NCBI RefSeq assembly: GCF_013373365.1
Contig: NZ_CP035925.1
Coordinates: 2,914,001-2,978,000, forward strand
Length of the DNA stretch: 64,000 bases
DNA from: Lentibacillus sp. CBA3610
GTDB lineage: Bacteria; Bacillota; Bacilli; Bacillales; Amphibacillaceae
Reading direction: 5' to 3'
Under the pieces are notes generated by a model. It ran no database searches. It was given only the letters and a program-made list of their open reading frames with translations, and had not been told where the DNA came from. This document shows, one piece after another, positions 53,938-62,602 of the stretch; the first letter of the stretch is position 1, and the number at the start of each line of letters is the position of its first letter. Both the position numbers and the translations under genes were made by a program.

Positions 53938-53962
53938 ACTAAAGCGCCCGATTGTTGCACTA
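53938..53962 (+). repeat. Gap repeat A copy 25 (right arm)
   Basis: ACTAAAGCGCCCGATTGTTG. With copy 26 it brackets a short gene remnant. Confidence 0.5.
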
Positions 53963-53972
53963 ATCAATATTT

Positions 53973-54096
53973 CTACGGAAAGCTGTAGACCACTTCACCT
54001 TCCTGATCAAGAAATTCAAACTTCGGTACAGCAGGCAAGTTTAACGTTTGACCCGTATCTCCAAAATGAAGTATTTGGGATGGGAATGGTTGAACA
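53973..54096 (-). pseudogene. C-terminal remnant of an unknown gene
   Basis: The minus-strand frame reads VQPFPSQILHFGDTGQTLNL, PAVPKFEFLDQEGEVVYSFP and stops. It has no start and looks like the last 40 residues of a soluble protein. It lies between two partial gap repeats (copies 25 and 26). Confidence 0.4.
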
Positions 54097-54130
54097 AGAT
54101 GGAAAAAGAGAAGTCGCGCTTGTTTGCAAT

Positions 54131-54163
54131 TTTTATTCCTGATTAGCGCCCGTTTGCTTAAGG
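54131..54163 (+). repeat. Gap repeat A copy 26 (short form)
   Basis: TTTTATTCCTGATTAGCGC plus CCGTTTGCTTAAGG. Confidence 0.65.
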
Positions 54164-54179
54164 CCTGGTCATTGTTAAT

Positions 54180-54434
54180 TCAGATTACAAACGTACTTAT
54201 AACAAGAAACGTTGTTGACATTAAAGATAGTAAAAAAATGAATGCTGCGTAAAACAACAACTTCGCCTTTTCATTCATAGATGAAATATTGTTACGTAAC
54301 GGTGAAAACCCTAACAGCACACCACTTAGGACTGTTATTAAACCGAATAATATATTGATTGTACTAGCCATAAATGTCCCAATCATAAATAACATTAAAG
54401 CCAAAGCTGGGTGAAAAAAAGTCCTAATAGCCAC
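54180..54434 (-). CDS. Hypothetical small membrane protein
   Basis: 84 residues from a GTG at 54434, seven bases after GAAAGGAG; the frame runs on to 54476 without a site. Two or three membrane segments (FHPALALMLFMIGTFMAS, ILFGLITVLSGVLLGF, KLLFYAAFIFLLSLMS). No family recognised. Single unit between copies 26 and 27. Confidence 0.6.
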   Translation of the reverse strand: MAIRTFFHPALALMLFMIGTFMASTINILFGLITVLSGVLLGFSPLRNNISSMNEKAKLLFYAAFIFLLSLMSTTFLVISTFVI

Positions 54435-54471
54435 TTGATATCTCCTTTCTTCGTAATCTAAACAAACAGTT

Positions 54472-54503
54472 TTCAATAATGGCGCCCGATCGTATTCTGG
54501 AAC
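54472..54503 (+). repeat. Gap repeat A copy 27 (right part)
   Basis: TTCAATAATGGCGCCCG plus ATCGTATTCTGGAAC. Confidence 0.55.
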
Positions 54504-54505
54504 TA

Positions 54506-54610
54506 CTACCTTAAATTAAGAAAAAGAACAGGAATCATTAATATAAGAATTACACCTATAACAGTTACTGATATAATTTTAGTTAAATCTTTTTTTACTT
54601 TTTTCTCCAA
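54506..54610 (-). CDS. Possible 34-residue membrane peptide
   Basis: From a TTG at 54610 with GGTGG upstream: a basic start (EKKVKKDLTK) then one membrane segment (IISVTVIGVILILMIPVLFL). It fills the space between copy 27 and the next gene. Short and with a weak ribosome site, so only possible. Confidence 0.3.
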   Translation of the reverse strand: MEKKVKKDLTKIISVTVIGVILILMIPVLFLNLR

Positions 54611-54669
54611 AAAAATACCACCAATATATTTGACATTTATTCCACAACTGCGACTGACTGTAGATCGGT

Positions 54670-54873
54670 TTAACTCTCTTTCAAAAATTTCTTATATGCT
54701 CTTGAGGTGATTAAAGATATAACGCAAACCGCTGCAAATGAAGCAATTCCTACAACGAGCAGATAAACTGCTGTATTAGGCTTAGGGTTATCTACAACAA
54801 GAAAAGCAATAATAGTAAAAAGCAGTGAAAGTCCGATTGCCTTTAACACTGTGTTTTTTCTTGTTTTTTGCAT
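54670..54873 (-). CDS. Hypothetical small membrane protein, two helices
   Basis: 67 residues, helices at about 11-29 and 36-57, basic start (MQKTRKNTVLK) and basic end. The ATG at 54873 has GAGGGAG upstream. No family recognised. Confidence 0.6.
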   Translation of the reverse strand: MQKTRKNTVLKAIGLSLLFTIIAFLVVDNPKPNTAVYLLVVGIASFAAVCVISLITSRAYKKFLKES

Positions 54874-54903
54874 AATTTACACTCCCTCGTAATGAACCAT
54901 ATT

Positions 54904-54978
54904 TTATTTCGCAATCTGGCCCTTCAGTCAAAAAAGGGCACAATTCTTATTCCGGATATGCGCCTCGTTTACGGAATA
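54904..54978 (+). repeat. Gap repeat A copy 28
   Basis: TTATTTCGCAATCTGGCCC, AAGGGCACAATTC, TTATTCCGGATATGCG and CCTCGTTTACGGAATA. Confidence 0.75.
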
Positions 54979-55028
54979 TCGTTATAAGATCATTCTAAGC
55001 AACTGACCTGATTGTTTAGTATAATTTG

Positions 55029-55316
55029 TCACGATGCCTTTTCGTATTGAACAACAAATGGTGTGAAGAAAGAACCGACAATTAATATAAGAGATCCTGT
55101 ACCAATGGTTACAAAAACATTATTGAAAGGGGTAAGGAAATACATAAATATCAGCATTGGTAAAATAGTCAGAATCACAAATGTAAATCTGCCAAAAATA
55201 GTTATTTTATGTCTAGCACCGCAGTTTTCACATTCAATTGGTTTATACATCCACCAAAACGATTTATAGATTTTACTCCAGCTAAATTGTGCATTGCAGT
55301 TTTCGCATTTTTGCAA
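55029..55316 (-). CDS. TIGR04104-type zinc-ribbon membrane protein
   Basis: 95 residues. Two C-x2-C pairs (KCENCNAQF near the start, IECENCGARHKI) form a zinc ribbon, followed by two membrane segments (FVILTILPMLIFMYFL, IGTGSLILIVGSFFT). This matches the TIGR04104 putative zinc-finger family found in Bacillaceae. Function unknown. Start after GGAGGGAGG. Confidence 0.8.
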   Translation of the reverse strand: MQKCENCNAQFSWSKIYKSFWWMYKPIECENCGARHKITIFGRFTFVILTILPMLIFMYFLTPFNNVFVTIGTGSLILIVGSFFTPFVVQYEKAS

Positions 55317-55368
55317 ATCAAACCTCCCTCCCTCCTTCTACTTTTCTGGAATAATCCATATTTATTTA

Positions 55369-55926
55369 TTATATAAACCGATAATACCTCAACGAAATAT
55401 AGTTTTCTCCCTCTACATTCGCGTAACCCGGCTTTTCGTATTTAAAAGTAAACCCTCTTGCTTCATAAAAAGGGATTCCCTTTTGATTACCCTTTTGAAC
55501 TGAAACCCACTGTTCCCTGGCTCCAAACTCCTTTTGCTGATCAGTAATTGCATTTAAGATTATTGTACCTATTCCTTCATTTCTCCTCCCAGGATCTAGA
55601 TATAACACAAAAATTTCACCAGTAGTATTTCCGATCATACCTCCACCACCTGCGCCAATTACTTTTTCATCCTCCACAGCAACAAAGTAGCCTCCCCAAC
55701 CTCTGTTAGACACTGATACTTCCTTGGAGATTCTGTCGTGATTATAAAATTCTTTAACAACTCGACGAATGTAGTCTTTCGGATGAGTATTGTTATATGT
55801 AGCCCAGTATGCCTCAGTACATACTTCTGCAATTCCATCTATGTGTCGTTCATCTGCTTTTAGAACACTAATCATTGCTTGCATCACATCTTTTCCAATT
55901 GGTAAGATTTTGACCTTATTCTTCAT
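55369..55926 (-). CDS. GNAT-family N-acetyltransferase
   Basis: Up to 185 residues. LYLDPGRRNEGIGTIILNAITDQ is the acetyl-CoA loop (R-x-x-G-I-G), and WVSVQKGNQKGIPFYEARGFTF is motif B. The ribosome site for 55926 is weak; a later ATG at 55872 gives a more typical family start (MISVLKADERHIDG). Substrate unknown. Confidence 0.8.
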   Translation of the reverse strand: MKNKVKILPIGKDVMQAMISVLKADERHIDGIAEVCTEAYWATYNNTHPKDYIRRVVKEFYNHDRISKEVSVSNRGWGGYFVAVEDEKVIGAGGGGMIGNTTGEIFVLYLDPGRRNEGIGTIILNAITDQQKEFGAREQWVSVQKGNQKGIPFYEARGFTFKYEKPGYANVEGENYISLRYYRFI

Positions 55927-55940
55927 CCAGTTTAGTCGCT

Positions 55941-55975
55941 AATACTTATTCCTGATTTGCGCCCGATTGTTGAAC
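55941..55975 (+). repeat. Gap repeat A copy 29 (short form)
   Basis: AATACTTATTCCTGATTTGC plus GCCCGATTGTTGAAC. Its end is two bases from the next stop codon. Confidence 0.7.
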
Positions 55976-55977
55976 AG

Positions 55978-56163
55978 TCATTTCTTGATATTTCCCATCT
56001 TTTCTACATGTGGAAGAAGAATTGCCCAAGCAAGAAAGGTTCCGATAAACGAAGTAATTGTAACCATCCAATGAACAGAACCAAGTTGACTTTCAGTTAG
56101 GAATGCTGTCGAGATTGCTATAAAAAGTGCTGCAGATAATGCCATTCTGAATCTTTTGTTCAT
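55978..56163 (-). CDS. Hypothetical small membrane protein
   Basis: 61 residues from the ATG at 56163 (GAGGAGG upstream; the frame reaches 56181). Two helices: FRMALSAALFIAISTAFL and WMVTITSFIGTFLAWAILL. No family recognised. Confidence 0.6.
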   Translation of the reverse strand: MNKRFRMALSAALFIAISTAFLTESQLGSVHWMVTITSFIGTFLAWAILLPHVEKMGNIKK

Positions 56164-56210
56164 AAGCGTCCTCCTCACCATTTAGCTGTTTTCTATGCTC
56201 TGCCGATCTT

Positions 56211-56280
56211 CAACAAAATAGCCATACAATGGCAAATTGGGCGCAGTTTTATTCCATATTTGCGCCCGTTTGCGGTATAG
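56211..56280 (+). repeat. Gap repeat A copy 30
   Basis: CAACAAAATAGCCATAC, AATTGGGCGCAGTTTTATTCC, ATATTTGCGCCCGTTTGCGG. Confidence 0.7.
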
Positions 56281-56299
56281 TCAGATCAAGGCTCTCAAG

Positions 56300-57169
56300 C
56301 TAACATGTCCATTGTCTTAACAAATTAATATTAAAAAAGTCATTAGCAATTTTATTCATTTCATTTGGCTTTTCCACAACGGTCCAGTGACCGCAATTTT
56401 CTACTTCAATTAACTTTGCATGAGGTATATGTTCTAACAATAATTGGCTTATTAATTTGGGAGTTAAGATGTCGTGGCTGCCTTGTGCAATTAAGATAGG
56501 GATATTCTTAATCGTATCTAATTTATCAGTCAAGTCATAATGTTCCAGAATATCGTTTCCAATGGCATCATTTACTGTCTGATCAATAGATGTTTTGGCT
56601 TTTCGCTTTAATGATTCCTCTGAGTAAACGTAATATTTGTCCAGAATTGACAGGATCTCTTCATTTGATGATTCCCCTCTTTTGACACCCTCCTCCAATT
56701 TAGAGAGCTTTGTCTTGTCTTTTTCTGACAATCTTTTTTCTAATTCTTCTCCAAAGGTTTTAAAACCTTCAGCTGTAACACCTATGGCAGCAGTTAGAAG
56801 AATCTTATTTACCCTTTCTGGATAAGTGGTTGCATATAGTAGGGCAAGCATCGAACCCCATGACTCACCGAATAGATTGATTTTTTCTAGTTTAAATTCC
56901 TTCCGTAATAACTCCAATGTATTTACTTCATCTTTCATCGAATATTGATTATCTTTAGATGGTTCTGATTTTCCGCTACCTCTTTGGTCATAAAAAATTA
57001 ACCTAAAGTTATGAGATAAGGGCAAAACATGAGGAAGAAAAAAACGTTGTTCGCTTCCTGGCCCACCGTGTAAGAAAACTATAGCTTCACCATCACCTAT
57101 TGTATTGACATGCAATCCTTGAAAATCAGCATTAATGAAATTGACCACCTTTTCATCTTTATTATTCAT
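56300..57169 (-). CDS. Alpha/beta hydrolase, proline iminopeptidase-like
   Basis: 289 residues. HGGPGSEQRF (oxyanion hole), YDQRGSGKSEPS, LFGESWGSMLALLYA with the nucleophile Ser in G-x-S-x-G, PILIAQGSHDILTP (Asp) and ENCGHWTVVEKP (His). The HGGPG and DQRGSGKS motifs are those of proline iminopeptidases of the S33 family, which release N-terminal proline from peptides; other esterase roles remain possible. The ATG is preceded by GGAGGAC. Confidence 0.82.
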   Translation of the reverse strand: MNNKDEKVVNFINADFQGLHVNTIGDGEAIVFLHGGPGSEQRFFLPHVLPLSHNFRLIFYDQRGSGKSEPSKDNQYSMKDEVNTLELLRKEFKLEKINLFGESWGSMLALLYATTYPERVNKILLTAAIGVTAEGFKTFGEELEKRLSEKDKTKLSKLEEGVKRGESSNEEILSILDKYYVYSEESLKRKAKTSIDQTVNDAIGNDILEHYDLTDKLDTIKNIPILIAQGSHDILTPKLISQLLLEHIPHAKLIEVENCGHWTVVEKPNEMNKIANDFFNINLLRQWTC

Positions 57170-57245
57170 TTTACGTGTCCTCCGAATAATATTTTTTTAA
57201 ACCTTAATAATAATTGTTTCAAATCTCTGTTATTTTCACAAGGAG

Positions 57246-57317
57246 TTATTCCGTTAAATGGTCTAATTAGCCGATAATAGAAGTATTTTGTTCCTGATAA
57301 GCGCCCAATTACAGAAG
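57246..57317 (+). repeat. Gap repeat A copy 31
   Basis: TTATTCCGTTAAATGGTCT, GAAGTATTTTGTTCC, TGATAAGCGCCCAATTACAG. Confidence 0.7.
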
Positions 57318-57339
57318 AGTCGTTTATTATTTTAATGCC

Positions 57340-57876
57340 CTAGTAACCAATAAAATATAGCATTTGCCCTAGGACAGCATAGAATAAAGGATCTTGAATG
57401 GAAGCATCTTCATCGACTTCAATATGAGTTTTGAATTTTTCTTTTATTTTAGATTGCCACTTTGCAATCTCTTGTTCTTCTTCGTAAAACCGAACCCAAT
57501 CGAACGTATCTGTTTGAGAAATGATTTTTATATTGTCACTTTCTATTAAAAACTCAGAGTTAATATTTGTATAATTTATCTGTTTTGCGTGGAATGTTAA
57601 CTTTTTCTTATCCTTGCTTAAAAAGTGTATGTAATAGTCCGGCTTTTTAATCATAGCAATCTTTACATAACCGTCAATCTCCATCTCACCTGTTGGATTC
57701 ATTGCTTTCACTCTAACAATTAAATTGTTTTTACCTATGAGTGAATCAATTATGCTATGAAAAGTGGAATTGTAATACCTTTGGACACTTCCCATCAATT
57801 CCCCATCAGCCCTAAGTACTTCGCAACTCTTAGTAGAATTTTTAGTTAATGGGGCTTGATAAAAATAAGTATTCAT
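57340..57876 (-). CDS. Tubby C-terminal-like domain protein
   Basis: 178 residues from the ATG at 57876 (GGGAGG upstream; the frame reaches 57903). FYQAPLTKNSTKSCEVLRADG, GSVQRYYNSTFHSIIDSLI and later beta strands (VKIAMIKKPDYYIHFLS) give the beta-barrel pattern seen in YxjI/tubby-like phospholipid scramblase relatives. Ends with a hydrophobic segment (LFYAVLGQMLYFIG). The truncated relative lies at 46133. Confidence 0.6.
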   Translation of the reverse strand: MNTYFYQAPLTKNSTKSCEVLRADGELMGSVQRYYNSTFHSIIDSLIGKNNLIVRVKAMNPTGEMEIDGYVKIAMIKKPDYYIHFLSKDKKKLTFHAKQINYTNINSEFLIESDNIKIISQTDTFDWVRFYEEEQEIAKWQSKIKEKFKTHIEVDEDASIQDPLFYAVLGQMLYFIGY

Positions 57877-57905
57877 ATAATCCTCCCATAATAAAAATAT
57901 CATAT

Positions 57906-57981
57906 ATTATTCCATTAAATGGCCCTATGATGCAATATTAGCGCTAATCCTTATTACGGAAAAGCGCCCGTTTGCAGTAAT
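57906..57981 (+). repeat. Gap repeat A copy 32
   Basis: Full length: ATTATTCCATTAAATGGCCC, ATATTAGCGCTAATCC, TTATTACGGA, AAAGCGCCCGTTTGCAG. Confidence 0.85.
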
Positions 57982-57997
57982 ACGTTATACCCTCGTT

Positions 57998-58540
57998 TTA
58001 CATCTCATTAAAAAGAGTGGCTACCATAATAAATACAACAGCAACAAACCATGCCAGTTTCTTAGAGAATTCGGCGACCCTTTCCAAACCAAACGCTGTT
58101 AAAATAGTAATCCAAACAGCAAAGATCCAATTAATTATAGTATTTGTAAATAATACTTCAGGATTTCCGCCCATCATAGAAATGGTAATCCCATTAACTA
58201 TTTCATTTATCCCTAATATAATCGAAATATATGCATTCATAGAACATAACTGTTTAAAAGTAACAGTTGATTTAGAGGCAATTGTTGAACTAAGCATAAA
58301 TAACCCACTCAGAACAGTAACTCTTAAAATAATCCCGATGATAACTCCAATGATAATTATAATGATGGAGGTTTCATTTATACCAAACTTAAGTAATAAT
58401 CCGCCGGCACATAAAACCATTACACTTACTATTGCACGCCAGATAAGTGGGCTTTCATAAATCCGATCGAATTGCTGTGACGGATTTGTAATTATTCCAC
58501 TAAGAGAAGGATTTGGAACTCTTGTATTTTCGTCCGACAT
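57998..58540 (-). CDS. Yip1-family membrane protein
   Basis: 180 residues: a polar start containing NPSLSGIITNPSQQFDRI, typical of the family entry motif, then five membrane segments. AAAGGAG precedes the ATG at 58540. Bacterial Yip1-domain proteins are of unknown function. Single unit. Confidence 0.75.
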   Translation of the reverse strand: MSDENTRVPNPSLSGIITNPSQQFDRIYESPLIWRAIVSVMVLCAGGLLLKFGINETSIIIIIIGVIIGIILRVTVLSGLFMLSSTIASKSTVTFKQLCSMNAYISIILGINEIVNGITISMMGGNPEVLFTNTIINWIFAVWITILTAFGLERVAEFSKKLAWFVAVVFIMVATLFNEM

Positions 58541-58583
58541 GTTTATTAAACTCCTTTAATCATTCGATACCCCTAATTTTCAT

Positions 58584-58657
58584 TTCATAATCTAGCCTTT
58601 ATCAAAAAGAACTGGCGTAATGAATTATTCAACTTTCGCGCCCGTTCGTATTACGGG
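58584..58657 (+). repeat. Gap repeat A copy 33
   Basis: TTCATAATCTAGCCTTT on the left, GAATTATTCAACTTTCGCG and CCCGTTCGTATTACGG on the right. Confidence 0.6.
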
Positions 58658-58807
58658 ATACCAGATGAACATCTTAGTCAAAAATTCATTTTCTAGAATG
58701 CTCATTTCCCATAGCTCCTGTATCCGGCACCTATTTGTGAAGTCTAAATGAGAAAAAAGCCATTAACGGTAGGATTTTATCGTTGATTGAAATCATTGTC
58801 TATCCCT

Positions 58808-60250
58808 CTATTTATCATTTTCATTGGCAGTAGGCCGTTTAACATCACTTGGACGTACTTGAAAGGGACGTTTGTTTTGCGTGTTAAACGGCAAACGGAT
58901 TAAGGCATCCTTGAAATCTTGAGGGCGGAATGGAAATACCGGCGCAAAGAACGGCCTTCCTAGCGATGTCAGCCGCAGCAGGTGTACCATAATGTAGGCA
59001 ATGGCAATCGCCATACCAATGATTCCGTAAACACCCGCAACAATGATTAATGGAAATCGAATAAGCCGGATCGTGTTACTCATTTTATACACCGGAATTG
59101 TAAATGATCCCAATGCAGCCAGTGCCACAAGAATCAATAGCACTTTACTTGTCAACCCCGCCTCAACAGCCGCAGTTCCGATAACGATACCGCCCACAAT
59201 ACCGATTGTCTGACCAATTTTGGTGGGCAGCCTGGCACCCGCCTCGCGCAGCAATTCAATGGCGAATTCAAGAATGAGCGCTTCCAGAATCGGTGGAAAA
59301 GATACCTGTGTTCTGGAATGGACGAGTGTAACGAGCATGGCCTGTGGTATGATTTCAAAATGATGGGTCAGTACCGCAACGTATAATGGCGTGATCAAAA
59401 TTGAGAAAAAGACGGCAATCAAACGAATTAGTCGGAACGACGATGCAATTATCCAGTTATAAAAATAGTCGTCGAACGCCCCAAAAAATTCAATCAATGT
59501 AGTTGGACCGAGTAATGCATGCGGCGAACCATCAACGACAATCACAATTTTCCCCTCCGCCAGTACAGAGGAAACCCGATCAGGTCGCTCCGTATCCAAC
59601 AGCTGCGGGAAGGGTGAATTTTGGTTATCGGCAATTGTCTGCTGAACAAACGAACTGTCAACGACCTGGTCGATTTCCACATCTTTGATACGCTGAACAG
59701 CCGTGTTGACGTTTTCTTCATCAGCTATCCCATCTATTGAAACAACAGCAACTTCTGTTTTCGTGATAGTACCGACTTTTAATTTTTTAACATTTAATTC
59801 AGGAATCGCCAGCCGTTTACGAATCAGATTCAGATTCGTATCAATATCTTCAACAAACGCTTCTTTAGGTCCAACAACACTAAATTCGATTTCAGGAGTG
59901 GATACCTGACGTTTTTGATCAAGTGGAAGCGGAATCAGCAAATATGCCGGGCTGACATTCTCCATGTAAATAAATACAAAACCATTCACAAGCTTATCGT
60001 GAATTTTATCCTGACCAGGATTATCCGCTAATTCGGTTTTTGTGAACGGGATATACTCATTTAATTCGCTTAAATCGTTATATATGTACGCTTGTATACG
60101 CGGCAGAATATATTTTTCAAGTTTTTCCGGATCAACAGCTGCTTTTAGATAACCTAAATATATTAGGCCTTTTTCATGCTCATGCTGATAATGAATGAAA
60201 CCATCTTTCTGTTTTAATTCTTTTAACAGCCTGTCAAATTCCCTTTGCAC
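58808..60250 (-). CDS. Spore germination protein, GerA family A subunit
   Basis: 480 residues. N-terminal soluble part (1-240) with SPAYLLIPLPLDQKRQVSTPEIEFSVVGPKEAFVEDI in pieces and TNLNLIRKRLAIPEL, then a membrane part with DGSPHALLGPTTLIEFF, SFPPILEALILEFAIELLREAGARLP and GIVGGIVIGTAAVEAGL, all hallmarks of GerAA/GerBA/GerKA. A subunits form nutrient-gated channels with B and C subunits in the spore inner membrane. No B or C gene is adjacent. It starts at 60250 without a strong ribosome site. Confidence 0.9.
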   Translation of the reverse strand: MQREFDRLLKELKQKDGFIHYQHEHEKGLIYLGYLKAAVDPEKLEKYILPRIQAYIYNDLSELNEYIPFTKTELADNPGQDKIHDKLVNGFVFIYMENVSPAYLLIPLPLDQKRQVSTPEIEFSVVGPKEAFVEDIDTNLNLIRKRLAIPELNVKKLKVGTITKTEVAVVSIDGIADEENVNTAVQRIKDVEIDQVVDSSFVQQTIADNQNSPFPQLLDTERPDRVSSVLAEGKIVIVVDGSPHALLGPTTLIEFFGAFDDYFYNWIIASSFRLIRLIAVFFSILITPLYVAVLTHHFEIIPQAMLVTLVHSRTQVSFPPILEALILEFAIELLREAGARLPTKIGQTIGIVGGIVIGTAAVEAGLTSKVLLILVALAALGSFTIPVYKMSNTIRLIRFPLIIVAGVYGIIGMAIAIAYIMVHLLRLTSLGRPFFAPVFPFRPQDFKDALIRLPFNTQNKRPFQVRPSDVKRPTANENDK

Positions 60251-60833
60251 TTTTTCTGTGACGCTTTCTTATTCATGCGAACATCCTTCTGAGCTAAACG
60301 ATATGTTGACTTTAGCATGAAAAATTAAGTGCGTTATTATTCACCGGCTGGACCAGGGTGCCATATAGTGGTCTTTTAGAATGCTATTCAAAATTAACTT
60401 AATCACTTTATTCACTTCAGCATTAGCTTCATTCAACACTATGTTCTTATTCAATTAAATGGCCCTTATATGCGATCGGCGCTATTCCTTATTAGGCAAT
60501 AGCGCCCGTTTCATGAAGAAACAGAGCTTATATTAACTGGTATTGAGCGCCAACCTTCCTTTTTATCTGGAGTTAAAAGTAATTCACAAGAAAGTCAGAC
60601 AGATCACAATATACTTAATTTAGTCAAAAGCATAATTCGCTTGAATGAATTGAAAAATCATATTCTATTCCATTTAACGCTTAAAATGATATCCCCACGG
60701 CCATTTCCATAATCCTCTTTGTTGCCAAAATTACTTCTTTAATTTTTTCCGAAAATCACCTAGACATCGACCCATCAAAGGTGTAACATAACTATTCGTG
60801 ATTAAAAAAGCTAAGGAAAGGGGCGTGCCTATA
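60251..60833. other. Intergenic stretch with one gap repeat
   Basis: Contains gap repeat copy 34 and otherwise no gene I can support. A plus-strand frame from about 60519 to 60710 stays open (TGIERQPSFLSGVKSNSQES) but lacks start and ribosome site. Confidence 0.5.
60444..60518 (+). repeat. Gap repeat A copy 34
   Basis: Full length: TTCTTATTCAATTAAATGG, CCCTTATATGCGATCGGCGC, TATTCCTTATTAGGC, AATAGCGCCCGTTTCATG. Confidence 0.85.
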
Positions 60834-62030
60834 ATGCGCTTAAACTTCTCAAGAAACATAATCCTAACCGTATTTATGCTTGGTACTTTTGCCATTGGGA
60901 TGACAGAATACGTCGTGACAGGTTTATTGACACAGTTTGCTGCAGATTTAAACGTGGATGTGTCAACGACAGGATTGCTGCTGAGTGTCTACGCGATCAG
61001 CGTAGCCATCTTTGGGCCACTCCTTCGAATGACAACGATTAAATTTCCACCCAAACCGCTTCTCCTAGCGCTGACGGGTGTATTTATCATTAGCAATATC
61101 ATTGCTGCCACCGCACCAAACTTTGAGGTCTTATTACTATCACGACTATTATCGGCAACCATGCATGCGCCCTTCTTCGGCTTATGTATGAATTTGGCTG
61201 TGAATATATCTAAACCTGAAGAGCGAACAAGAGCGATTGTCGCCGTACAAGGTGGGCTCACGATTGCCGTCATGCTTGGTGTTCCTTTTGGTTCATTTCT
61301 CGGAGGAGCACTTGACTGGAGACTTGTTTTTTTGTCTATAGCTATCCTCGGGATTTTGACGTTTGTTGGCCTTTCGTTCGTTACACCGAATGTCAAACCA
61401 ACGGAAGCTCCGAAATTGAAAAAAGAACTTGGGATCTTTAAAAATAAAAATGCACTCATGGTGATTGCCATTATTGTGTTTGGCTTTTCTGGGAATTTCA
61501 CTGCATATACGTTCATAGAACCAATGATGCAGGAATTTGCTGATTTTGGCGTGACTGGCATTACGACCGGGTTATTTTTCTTCGGACTTGGTGGTGTCGT
61601 TGGAAACCTTGTTTCCGGCAAATTTCAACCCCCTCGTCTAACAGAACGACTTATGGCAGCCTTAGGCATTTTTGCGGTTGTACTTGCGTTGTTTACTTTC
61701 TTACTCCCATACGCTCCCTTAACATTTGTGATGTGCTTCTTGTTTGGTGCAGGAGCGTTTGGAGTCGTACCCATCTTAAATTCCAAGATTATTATTGGTG
61801 CTCCCGAAGCACCATCCTTATCAGGAACCATTGCAGCCTCCGTCTTTAATTTGGCCAATTCCATCGGTGCAACATTGGGAACCATATTGTTAAACACTGG
61901 ATTGACGTATACCATGATCACCTTTGTAGCCGCAGGTATGATGTTGTTTGGAATGCTTCTCACAATTTTCATGCACAGAGTTGAAGACAAATCGTTATTC
62001 CAGACGCACGGAGAAGTCGAGCAATCTTGA
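60834..62030 (+). CDS. MFS transporter, DHA1-type
   Basis: 398 residues, 12 membrane segments. FMLGTFAIGMTEYVVTGLL opens the protein and LLSRLLSATMHAPFFGLCM and GVPFGSFLGGALDWRLVF follow, a pattern of the YdhP/AraJ-like sugar-efflux and drug-efflux branch. I chose the ATG at 60834 behind AAAGGGG; the frame reaches back to 60798. Single plus-strand gene inside the second array, flanked by copies 34 and 35. Confidence 0.85.
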   Translation: MRLNFSRNIILTVFMLGTFAIGMTEYVVTGLLTQFAADLNVDVSTTGLLLSVYAISVAIFGPLLRMTTIKFPPKPLLLALTGVFIISNIIAATAPNFEVLLLSRLLSATMHAPFFGLCMNLAVNISKPEERTRAIVAVQGGLTIAVMLGVPFGSFLGGALDWRLVFLSIAILGILTFVGLSFVTPNVKPTEAPKLKKELGIFKNKNALMVIAIIVFGFSGNFTAYTFIEPMMQEFADFGVTGITTGLFFFGLGGVVGNLVSGKFQPPRLTERLMAALGIFAVVLALFTFLLPYAPLTFVMCFLFGAGAFGVVPILNSKIIIGAPEAPSLSGTIAASVFNLANSIGATLGTILLNTGLTYTMITFVAAGMMLFGMLLTIFMHRVEDKSLFQTHGEVEQS

Positions 62031-62045
62031 GGCTCGGCTTTCTTT
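62018..62045 (+). terminator. Weak terminator after the MFS gene
   Basis: CGAGC and GCTCG pair around AATCTTGAG, then GCTTTCTTT. The hairpin overlaps the stop codon. Confidence 0.45.
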
Positions 62046-62130
62046 CTATTACTAGGATTATCTTAATAACCTGAGGTACCCAGAAGTCCCGAAATTTCAT
62101 GTTTGATGTCTTACATTGTTCACCCTTACA

Positions 62131-62177
62131 TGCTAATGGCGCTGTTCCTTATTAGGGAGAAGCGCCCGTTAAAGAAG
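62131..62177 (+). repeat. Gap repeat A copy 35
   Basis: TGCTAATGGCGCTGTTCC, TTATTAGGGAG, AAGCGCCCGTTAAAGAAG. Confidence 0.75.
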
Positions 62178-62301
62178 ATAGATATATGTTATGTTGGCAG
62201 TAGTGATCTTCAACTTTGCTTCCGATCATTTTTTCAATGTTATTTTTGTAAGGTCTTGGAATTTAGATATTAAGTCTCTTACACATTGCTCACTTTTATA
62301 T

Positions 62302-62448
62302 TCACCGTTTCCATTTTTGGACAATGTCCAACCTCGCATACACTTGCTTTAAAAGAGCTTTGGCATCTCCATTCATTATATTTATACTGTTCAAAGTATC
62401 TTCATATTGTTTCACAGATTCCTCAGAAGGTATCTTGTCTTCAAACAT
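62302..62448 (-). CDS. Hypothetical 48-residue protein
   Basis: MFEDKIPSEESVKQYEDTL followed by a helical region ending ARLDIVQKWKR. The ATG at 62448 has CAGGAG upstream; the frame reaches 62499 without support. Charged and helical, no membrane segment. Not recognised. Confidence 0.5.
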   Translation of the reverse strand: MFEDKIPSEESVKQYEDTLNSINIMNGDAKALLKQVYARLDIVQKWKR

Positions 62449-62516
62449 TAAACATTCTCCTGTCCCATTGATCTGTCTTATTACAGAAGAGCGTTCCATT
62501 CCACAATAACTATGCT

Positions 62517-62551
62517 TGCGGTTATTCCAATAAAGCGCCCTATTGAGGAAG
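62517..62551 (+). repeat. Gap repeat A copy 36 (short form)
   Basis: TGCGGTTATTCCAATAAAGC plus GCCCTATTGAGGAAG. A similar, weaker stretch CTTATTACAGAAGAGCG lies at 62477-62493. Confidence 0.65.
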
Positions 62552-62602
62552 ATTGGTTTAAAGATTAGACAGCTTTAAGTGGTACTTTACTCCAACCCAC
62601 GC

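Noticed and set aside
60519..60710. Open plus-strand frame after copy 34
   Set aside because: No start codon or ribosome site; composition could be chance.
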